Assembly: GCA_937934775.1 (NCBI GenBank)
Contig: CALGYL010000355.1
Span: forward strand, 1 to 27,735
Origin: an uncultured Clostridia bacterium
GTDB taxonomy: Bacteria > Bacillota > Clostridia > Christensenellales > Aristaeellaceae
Reading direction: 5' to 3'
Length of the DNA: 27,735 nucleotides
A program made the translations under genes and the position numbers. This document shows, one piece after another, positions 15,546 through 21,807 of the stretch. Within the stretch, counting starts at the first letter, position 1. Every line of letters begins with the position of its first letter. Below the pieces are notes generated by a model. The model was not told the origin of the DNA and did no database searches. It saw nothing but the letters and a program-made list of their open reading frames with translations.

Positions 15546-16259
15546 ATGAAGCGATGGTTTTTGTGGGCCTGCGGAGCGCTGGCGGCGCTGATCCTACTGG
15601 CCGCGCTGGTCTGGACGGGGATTCTGCGCCCCAACGCATGGGTCGCCGCGCGCTATCCGGTGCGCGGCGTCGACGTATCCGAATACCAAGGCGACATCGA
15701 TTGGCAGACGCTATCGGGCGGCCTCGATTTCGCCTTCGTCAAGGCCACCGAAGGCGCGGGAAATCAGGACCCGGCCTTTGAACGAAATTTCCGGGCGGCC
15801 GCGGAGGCGGGCCTCCTGACCGGCGCATACCACTTCTTCAGCTTTGAAAGCGACGGCGCGGCGCAGGCGGAGAACTTCATTCAGACGGCGGGCGATCTGT
15901 CCGGAAGGCTCTCGCCGGTGGTGGATGTTGAGCTGTACGGGGCGTTCAAAAGCAGCCCGCCCGAAAAAGAGGATGTGCGCGCCCAGCTGGACGCACTCCT
16001 AAAAGCGCTGGAAGCGCGCTACGGCGTAAAACCCATCCTCTACGCGACCTCCGCATCCTGGTCCATGTATTTACAAGACGGATACTCCGAATACCCCTTG
16101 TGGATCCGCGACGTTTACTGGATCCCCGGCATGGCGTTTGCCTTCTGGCAGTACTCCGACCGCGGCCGCCTCGCGGGCTACGACGGGCCGGAGAAATTCA
16201 TCGATCTTGACGTATTCGGCGGTTCAAAAGACGCGCTGGAAGCGCTGGCGCTTCCCTGA
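15546..16259 (+). CDS. Membrane-anchored GH25 lysozyme (N-acetylmuramidase)
   Basis: The 237-aa protein has one N-terminal membrane segment (about residues 5-27) and then a complete glycoside hydrolase family 25 domain. GH25 enzymes cleave the MurNAc-GlcNAc bond of peptidoglycan. Family motifs in order are GVDVSEYQGDIDW (Asp43), FAFVKATEGAG, TGAYHFFSF, PVVDVEL (Asp127, Glu129, the likely catalytic pair) and FWQYSDRG with a final IDLDVF. No cell-wall-binding repeat is present, and the membrane segment lacks a clear cleavage site, so it probably stays tethered and acts on the host's own wall. It is not part of the prophage, which lies 4 kb further on. Confidence 0.9.
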   Translation: MKRWFLWACGALAALILLAALVWTGILRPNAWVAARYPVRGVDVSEYQGDIDWQTLSGGLDFAFVKATEGAGNQDPAFERNFRAAAEAGLLTGAYHFFSFESDGAAQAENFIQTAGDLSGRLSPVVDVELYGAFKSSPPEKEDVRAQLDALLKALEARYGVKPILYATSASWSMYLQDGYSEYPLWIRDVYWIPGMAFAFWQYSDRGRLAGYDGPEKFIDLDVFGGSKDALEALALP

Positions 16260-16297
16260 GCGGCGGCAAACAGACATAATCGCACAGGAGGAGCAGG

Positions 16298-17680
16298 ATG
16301 CAGGGCAATTGGGGGATTCTCGTTCTTCTGGCGGCGGCGGTCATCCTCTACGCGCTGATCCAGGCGCACAAAAAACCCGAAGACGAAGATGGCGAGGATG
16401 CCGGGGCGGAAGAAGACGAACCCGGCGGGAAGCCGGAGGCGGCCCCTCCGGAACCGGAGAACGGGGAGGTGCCCTGGGCGGAAGTCCAGCGGCAGCTGGC
16501 GGAGATGCCGCCGCTTTCGGAATGCGATCAGGTGCAGTTCGAAGTTCCGGAGGCGGATGCGCCTTCAAATGAAGACCATCCCGCGCCCATCTGTGCGGGG
16601 GACGCAGAGCCTGGTCCAGAGCGGGAAGGCGATCCCGGCCCGGTGGGGGAAGGCAAACCCGGTCCGGAGCGGGAGTGCGAGGTCGACCCGGTGCCCGAAT
16701 CTGGGCATCCGATCAATATGGGTATCCGCCGCGAGGCTTGGCGACTGTTTTGCCGGAACTACCGGAAAATTTTGCCGCTCGCGGCGATCACTATGGCGCT
16801 TTGGCTGACAAAGCTTCTCCTGCAGACGGAGGGCTTGTTTTCTGACCAGCTTGCACAAGGCATTTCCATGATGGGCGCGCCTGTCTTCCTGTTCGCGCTG
16901 TTTTTGACACTTGGCTTCGCCTACGCCACCTTCCAAACCTGGAAGGGCGACGAGCCGCGGCCCGGCATGCTGATCTTCTTCCTGCAGGAAAGGCGGTTCT
17001 TCCCCGCGTTGGGGCTGGTGGTACTGGAAGCGCTTGTTCTTGTGACCCCCTCCATCGTCATAATGATCCACTTGCTTGCCATCCAGTGGATCGCCGTGAA
17101 CGTCTTCCCTGAGTATTTCTATAAGATTATGAGCGGCCTGTCCGTCGCAATGCCTGTCGTCTTCGTTTTGTTTCTGGCCCTTATTGTGCTGGCATCAGGC
17201 TGTTTCTGCACAGGGATTTTCGCGTTCTCCCGCGCGCCGGAGCGGGGCGCGATCCGCGCGTTCAAAGCCGGCTTCCACACGAACCTGCGAAACCCCCGGC
17301 GCGTGATCGGCATGCTGGTGGCGACGAGCTGGCCCTTCGCCATCGCCTACGTGATCTGGATTCCAACCTACATGTGGGCCGCGGCGCAGAAATCGCCCGT
17401 CCTCACAACGGTTGTCCAACTGCCCAGCCTTATACTGGCACTCATTTATGGAGGGTATGTATTCCTCTCAATGGCGGGGCTGTCTGATCTTCTGCTGTCA
17501 GGCGAAGATGCGCTCCCAGAACGCGGCCTGGCCACGGGATCTGGCGGAAACGCCGCCGGATCTGGGCCGGATGCCGGCGGCGAGGCGGGAGAGGCCGTTC
17601 CCAACGACGGGACGAACCCTGCGGAGGACGCGGATGCGCCGGAACCCCTGAAGGACGGCGGCGAAAGCACCGGATACTGA
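16298..17680 (+). CDS. Polytopic membrane protein with long acidic linker (paralogue 1)
   Basis: I do not recognise a function. The 460-aa product starts at ATG 16298 after AGGAGG. Residues 1-20 are hydrophobic (ILVLLAAAVILYALIQ), followed by about 120 residues rich in Glu, Pro and Gly with PGP-E-R-E-type repeats. Residues about 145-405 hold several hydrophobic segments beginning with IRREAWRLFCRNYRKILPL, and FQTWKGDEPRPGML lies between two of them. An acidic Gly/Ala tail ends the chain. The membrane region is vaguely like DUF975-type proteins, which I hold only weakly. It starts 38 nt after the lysozyme gene and is followed by a clear paralogue, so the three may form an operon of envelope function. 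Confidence 0.75.
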   Translation: MQGNWGILVLLAAAVILYALIQAHKKPEDEDGEDAGAEEDEPGGKPEAAPPEPENGEVPWAEVQRQLAEMPPLSECDQVQFEVPEADAPSNEDHPAPICAGDAEPGPEREGDPGPVGEGKPGPERECEVDPVPESGHPINMGIRREAWRLFCRNYRKILPLAAITMALWLTKLLLQTEGLFSDQLAQGISMMGAPVFLFALFLTLGFAYATFQTWKGDEPRPGMLIFFLQERRFFPALGLVVLEALVLVTPSIVIMIHLLAIQWIAVNVFPEYFYKIMSGLSVAMPVVFVLFLALIVLASGCFCTGIFAFSRAPERGAIRAFKAGFHTNLRNPRRVIGMLVATSWPFAIAYVIWIPTYMWAAAQKSPVLTTVVQLPSLILALIYGGYVFLSMAGLSDLLLSGEDALPERGLATGSGGNAAGSGPDAGGEAGEAVPNDGTNPAEDADAPEPLKDGGESTGY

Positions 17681-17750
17681 CCGGTTTCCCCTGGCGGCAA
17701 ACGCCCGGACGAGGAGCGATCCGGGCAAAATGAATGACGGAGGCTTCACG

Positions 17751-19007
17751 ATGAATGGCAACGGGCTGATTCAGGTGTTGGTGACGCTGGCGGCGGTAAT
17801 TCTGGCGGGTTTCGCGGTGTTCAAGGCGTACCGGAAGCCGAAAAACGGCTCCTCCGCTTCGGATGACGCGCAGGAAAGCACGCCCGGCGGAGATGCGGGC
17901 GCGCAGGAAATCCCGTACGGCCTCAGGCATGGAGAAGCCGCGAAGGACTTGGCGGGCAGCGCCCTGGGCATGGGCGGGGCCGGAACCGCGCCGGTACCCG
18001 CGCCCCGGACGCGCTGGAACCGGGAGGACAGCATCGCGATCCGGGCGAAAGCCTGGCAGCTGTTCTCCGCGCAATACGGCTGGATGCTTCTGCTGGTGGC
18101 CGCCGTGGCGGCACTCGGGTATGTGCAGGAAGCGACGCTCCCCCTGCTGCCTCAATTGGATTGGCTGAAATTGCTCTGGGTGTACCTGACCGCGCTGCTG
18201 CTCGCCCCCGTCACCTACAACGGCCAGGTTTATGCGGCGCTTCATATCTGGCGGGGCGAAAAGCCGCGTCTTGGCCTATTGACGGCATTTCTGCCGCCCC
18301 GGCGGTACTTCCGCGCGCTCTGGCTGATCGTGCTTCAGGGGCTGATGATGCTCCTGCCGGGTTCAGTGCTGTTCGGCGGCGTGATCGCGGCGGCGCGGAA
18401 CGTCGCTTTCGACCCGATTCTTGGCAGCGGCGGCATCGGACCGGTTCTCTTGATTATCGCCGGGTTTGTGGCCATCTTCTGGCTCGGTCTCAGGATTTCG
18501 ATCATCCCCTACGCGCTGGCGCGCAATCCGGAGACGAGCGTCTACAAGGCATTTGAGACCGGCTTCCGCGCAACGGGCAAACGCATTGGCGCGCTTCTGG
18601 GCATGAATTTTTGCACTGGCTGGCCGATCGCCGTGTTCAGCGGCCTGTCTGCCTTGCTCTCCCGCCAGGCTTCAGGGACAGTGGCGTCGATTTCCAGCTG
18701 GATCGCGTTGGCGTTCACCGTGTTGTATTCCGGCTATGTCTGGCTGTCAATAGCGGGTCTGGCCGAAAAGATGCTGCTGGACGACGAGGCGCGCTTCGGC
18801 GCAGCGCCGGGCGCGGCGGAAGGCGATGGCGAAAGCGCGGCGGAAGGCGATGGCGAAAGCGCGGCGGAAGGCGAGACCTTCGAATCGACGCCAGAGGGCA
18901 ATCCGTCCGATGCGGACAAAGGCAATCGCGAACCGGCTCCCGGCGCGCCGTCTGACGAAGACAAAAAGCACGCGCCGTCTGACGATGATGGCAATCGCGC
19001 GCCCTAA
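17751..19007 (+). CDS. Polytopic membrane protein with acidic tail repeats (paralogue 2)
   Basis: This 418-aa protein is a diverged paralogue of the preceding one. It shares a short N-terminal hydrophobic segment, an acidic linker, an IRAKAWQLFSAQY start of the membrane region, and HIWRGEKPRLGLLTAFL corresponding to QTWKGDEPRPGMLIFFL. Other matches are the FKAGFHTNL-like FETGFRATG and a C-terminal YSGYVWLSIAGLAEKMLL. The tail (about residues 360-418) is acidic and includes GDGESAAE encoded by a 24-bp tandem repeat near 18811-18871. ATG 17751 has GGAGG 7 nt upstream; the frame start at 17730 lies before that site. No function is known; conserved shape and linkage suggest the pair works together in the membrane. 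Confidence 0.75.
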   Translation: MNGNGLIQVLVTLAAVILAGFAVFKAYRKPKNGSSASDDAQESTPGGDAGAQEIPYGLRHGEAAKDLAGSALGMGGAGTAPVPAPRTRWNREDSIAIRAKAWQLFSAQYGWMLLLVAAVAALGYVQEATLPLLPQLDWLKLLWVYLTALLLAPVTYNGQVYAALHIWRGEKPRLGLLTAFLPPRRYFRALWLIVLQGLMMLLPGSVLFGGVIAAARNVAFDPILGSGGIGPVLLIIAGFVAIFWLGLRISIIPYALARNPETSVYKAFETGFRATGKRIGALLGMNFCTGWPIAVFSGLSALLSRQASGTVASISSWIALAFTVLYSGYVWLSIAGLAEKMLLDDEARFGAAPGAAEGDGESAAEGDGESAAEGETFESTPEGNPSDADKGNREPAPGAPSDEDKKHAPSDDDGNRAP

Positions 19008-19054
19008 CAGGATGGACCGCTCGGCGGGGACGAAAACGGCTGACCGCCGTCCGG

Positions 19055-19714
19055 TCAGGTCTTCCCACCCGTCAGCGTCAAGCCAAAGAACTCCGGCCGC
19101 ACCCGCACACCCTGAAGCTGGGATCGCTTTGAAATGGCTTCAAGTTCAGAAACCGTGTAGGACGCCGCCAGCGAGGTAAGAAATCCCGGCCGGATCTCGC
19201 GGGGCTGGGTCGTCCCGTAGATCATCCACTTGACAAGCGGGTTCACGTCCCGCCGCATGTCGACCACAAAGCAGCGCCCGCCGGGCTTGAGCACCCGCAA
19301 GATCTCGTCAAACACCCGAGCGGGGTCTTCCCATTCGTGTAGCGATCCATTGGAGAACACCCCGTCGAAGCTATCGTCCGGAAAGGGCATTTGAAGGCCG
19401 CTGCCCAGCGCGTATTCCGCCCGCGCCGAAAGACCATAGCCCTCCGCGTTGCGCCTGGCCAGAAGGATCATGTCCGGGCTGATTTCAAGGCCCGTCAGCA
19501 TCGCTTTCGGACAGCGCTTCAGCCATTCCAGCCCCACATAACCCGGTCCGGGGCCAATCTCCAGCGCCCGCCCGCCATGTATACATTCCCGCACGATACC
19601 CTCCACCGGATGATACCCCTTGTCCCGCATGTTGCGGGCAAACCGATCGAAGATTTCCACCATGTCTGTCCCCTGAATGCCCTGATTGGTTTCGACCACC
19701 CGCTGCCTGATCAT
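19055..19714 (-). CDS. Class I SAM-dependent methyltransferase
   Basis: The 219-aa protein has the Rossmann-like methyltransferase core: motif I ALEIGPGPGYVG (50-61) binding S-adenosylmethionine, TGLEISPDMILLARR (motif II), FPDDSFDGVFSNGSLHEW (motif IV region) and EILRVLKPGGRCFVVDMRRD (motif VI). This is the UbiE/Methyltransf_11-like group that methylates small molecules, but the acceptor is unknown. The ATG overlaps the end of the padR gene by 4 nt, so the two are co-translated. It is therefore likely induced when PadR senses its ligand, perhaps to modify a toxic compound. It ends 47 nt from the convergent membrane-protein gene, with no clear terminator between. Confidence 0.88.
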   Translation of the reverse strand: MIRQRVVETNQGIQGTDMVEIFDRFARNMRDKGYHPVEGIVRECIHGGRALEIGPGPGYVGLEWLKRCPKAMLTGLEISPDMILLARRNAEGYGLSARAEYALGSGLQMPFPDDSFDGVFSNGSLHEWEDPARVFDEILRVLKPGGRCFVVDMRRDVNPLVKWMIYGTTQPREIRPGFLTSLAASYTVSELEAISKRSQLQGVRVRPEFFGLTLTGGKT

Positions 19715-20253
19715 AACGACTCCTCCGTTCTGAGCGCGTCCAGCGCCTCCTCCGCCCAGGCAAGTTCCGCGCGATAATGCATCAGATGATGGCGGAAGAT
19801 CGCGCCCGCGGAGGCCGCATGCTCCGGCGGAACCGATCGTAGGCTCTCCTGCTGATGCGCTTCAATCGCCTCAATCGCGCCGCGAAGGTTGCGGGCATGT
19901 TCCCCAAGCCCTTCGCGCAGCGCCGCGGGATCGACGCAGTCCGAAAAGAAAAACGCCGCGTCCAATGGAAACGACGGGCGGTAGTCAAACCGCAGCGCCT
20001 CCATAAGCATGCCGGAAAACGCTTCCTGCCCCCGCTCCGTCAGCGCGTAGACCGTCTTCTCCGGCCGCGCGCCCGGCCTTTCCCCCCGGGCTGTCAAAAG
20101 CCCGTCGGCCTCCATGCGCGCCAGATGGTAATAAATGGTGGGCGGTTTGATCTGCGTGAAGTCCTGAAGCTGCTCCTCAATGCTTTTTCGTATCTGGTAG
20201 CCGTGCTGCGGGCCGTTCCGCCCGATCAACCCCAGAATGTATAGTGGAACCAT
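19711..20253 (-). CDS. PadR-family transcriptional regulator
   Basis: The 180-aa protein has an N-terminal winged helix of the PadR type: YILGLIGRNGPQHGYQIRKS, a KPPTIYYHLARMEADGLL recognition region and RPEKTVYALTERG wing. A helical C-terminal dimerisation region follows, as in the longer PadR subclass. ATG 20253 is preceded by GGGAGG 6 nt upstream; the TTG at 20271 lies before that site. PadR proteins are usually repressors relieved by small molecules. The promoter of this gene is inside a 45-bp palindrome (20268-20312), which is strong evidence for autoregulation. Confidence 0.9.
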   Translation of the reverse strand: MVPLYILGLIGRNGPQHGYQIRKSIEEQLQDFTQIKPPTIYYHLARMEADGLLTARGERPGARPEKTVYALTERGQEAFSGMLMEALRFDYRPSFPLDAAFFFSDCVDPAALREGLGEHARNLRGAIEAIEAHQQESLRSVPPEHAASAGAIFRHHLMHYRAELAWAEEALDALRTEESL

Positions 20254-20267
20254 CTCGATCCCTCCCA

Positions 20268-20315
20268 ACAAATAGTCAGCACTGAGTATTATACTCAGTG
20301 CTGACTATTTGTCAA
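20268..20315 (-). promoter_or_regulatory. padR promoter embedded in a perfect 45-bp palindrome
   Basis: Arms 20268-20289 and 20291-20312 are exact 22-bp inverted repeats around one base. On the minus strand TTGACA (20315-20310), a 16-nt spacer and TATAAT (20293-20288) form a near-consensus promoter, with the -10 at the dyad centre. A repressor dimer pair bound here would block RNA polymerase. The transcript's 5' end would lie in the second arm. Confidence 0.88.
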
Positions 20316-20337
20316 GTGTCCTTTGAGAATTTCCTCG

Positions 20338-20733
20338 CTAGCTTGCTTCGCTGTCCTCCAGAAGCGCGCCGCTCAGCGTCTGCATCTTCCTGACCTCCGC
20401 CTCGATGGCCGTGCGATCGACGGAAAACCCCTTTGCTTTTAGCTGTTCGACCGCCCATTGCAGCTTCCGCTCGCCCGTCCCCGCGCCGAACATCTGCTCC
20501 GCCGCAAATACGACCGTCCTATACGCCGCCGCGATGCGCTGCCGCTGTTCAAACGAGTACCTGGCCCGGAGCCACGGGATCAGAAACGCGGTGATCAAGG
20601 ACACCGCAAGGCTTACAACCGCCTGCATCAGCGCCGTCAGATCGATGACGCTCGCCGCGCCCGCCGCCTGGGCCAGCCCCGGCGCCGCAGCAGCGAGCGC
20701 GCAAACCGTCAACGCTAGGATTCGCTTTTTCAT
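20338..20733 (-). CDS. Phage holin, LLH-like
   Basis: The 131-aa product starts at ATG 20733 with GGGAGG 8 nt upstream. It has a cleavable-looking N-terminal hydrophobic stretch (4-26), a membrane segment (about 33-55, ending FLIPWLRAR) and a cytoplasmic helical tail. The tail contains AAEQMFGAGTGERKLQWAVEQL, IEAEVRKMQ and similar features of the LLH holin family. Holins make the membrane lesion that lets endolysin reach the wall. It follows the endolysin gene, the reverse of the common holin-endolysin order, but both are in the same transcript. Confidence 0.75.
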   Translation of the reverse strand: MKKRILALTVCALAAAAPGLAQAAGAASVIDLTALMQAVVSLAVSLITAFLIPWLRARYSFEQRQRIAAAYRTVVFAAEQMFGAGTGERKLQWAVEQLKAKGFSVDRTAIEAEVRKMQTLSGALLEDSEAS

Positions 20734-20826
20734 TGAAATGCCTCCCCCTTCAAACATTTGCGTGGAGTCGGCCCGGCCGCCGCGGACGGCGCGGGTCCTC
20801 CCCGCGCCGGAAAATCCCCCGCGCAG

Positions 20827-21765
20827 CTAAACTGCCTCCACATACTTCGCGCTGATGTAGGCCGCAGCACCCTGAAACGTCACACCGCGCCAAGACTCGG
20901 TATCCGCGCCCCGGAGCGGCAGAACGTCGCCCTGCCTGGCCGTTCCGAAGATGGCATGGACAGAACCCGGCCCGCTGCGCACATTCACCCGCTTTCCCGT
21001 CACCCGCACCTTGCCAAGGGACTGCCCCGCCGCCAGCCGGATTGCCTCAATTGCCGCACAGTCGGCAACGCCGTCCGCCGGGAGATCGTGCGCCGCCTCA
21101 AAAGCCCGGACCGCCCGCTTGGTGTCACTCCCATACTCGCCGTCGCAACCGTCCTTGCCCGGCCCCCAGTTGCCCAACTCGTAGCCCAGCGAGACGAGAA
21201 GCCGCTGCAGCGCCTCGACGTCCGTCCCCTCGTCCCCCAGCTTCAAAAGCCTGCCGCCCAGCGCGCCCGCGTCGTCCGGAATCCAGCGAATGACGCACAG
21301 GTACTTGCGCGCACCCTTGCCCCGGCTGCGACTGTAGGCTTTCAGCGCCTTGACGGTCGGCCCGATGCCGCCGCCATGACCGATGCACTTGCCGCCGCCC
21401 AGGTACATCTCCACGTGGCCGACGCTAAGGGCGTGGGCGGGACATCCCTTGAAATAGACGCAGTCGCCCGGTTCCAGCAGCGCCTCAGTGGGGCTGAGCT
21501 GGCTGGTCGACGCCATTTCGATCAGCGCTCCCCTGCCCCGGTTCTGTACCTGCGCGCTGGTGTTCCCGCCGATATCAATGCCCGCCGCCTGCCGGATCAC
21601 CCAGCGCACAAAGGCGCTGCAGTCGCTGAAGCCCTTGACATTTTCCCCCGGCTCCGGGTAACCGCCCACGTAAGCGCGCAAGGAGCCCTGCGTGTAACGG
21701 TTGAGCCTGACGCGCGACCGGGCGATCTTCACCGCCTGCTTGCGCTTCTCCGCAGCCGTCTCCAT
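20827..21765 (-). CDS. Phage endolysin: NlpC/P60-like peptidase, PG-binding and SH3b domains
   Basis: The 312-aa enzyme has an N-terminal NlpC/P60-like cysteine peptidase domain (about 1-165): nucleophile in FSDCSAFVRW (Cys49), His117 in GHVEMYLGGG and a possible third residue at GHGGG (His130). A peptidoglycan-binding type 1 domain follows (about 173-245, LKLGDEGTDVEALQRLLVSL and AVRAFEAAHDLPADG). The C-terminus is SH3-like (about 253-312, KRVNVRSGPG). It should cut peptide stems of host peptidoglycan. There is no signal peptide, as expected for holin-dependent release. The ATG has GGAGG upstream, 42 nt after the fibre gene. Confidence 0.88.
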   Translation of the reverse strand: METAAEKRKQAVKIARSRVRLNRYTQGSLRAYVGGYPEPGENVKGFSDCSAFVRWVIRQAAGIDIGGNTSAQVQNRGRGALIEMASTSQLSPTEALLEPGDCVYFKGCPAHALSVGHVEMYLGGGKCIGHGGGIGPTVKALKAYSRSRGKGARKYLCVIRWIPDDAGALGGRLLKLGDEGTDVEALQRLLVSLGYELGNWGPGKDGCDGEYGSDTKRAVRAFEAAHDLPADGVADCAAIEAIRLAAGQSLGKVRVTGKRVNVRSGPGSVHAIFGTARQGDVLPLRGADTESWRGVTFQGAAAYISAKYVEAV

Positions 21766-21807
21766 TTGATCCCTCCTCTTCTGTCCTTGACCGCCTTGAA
21801 AAAGCCC

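Noticed and set aside
20316..20337. Prophage attachment site next to the holin gene
   Set aside because: No tRNA gene, integrase or second copy of a core sequence is in the window, so no att site can be supported.
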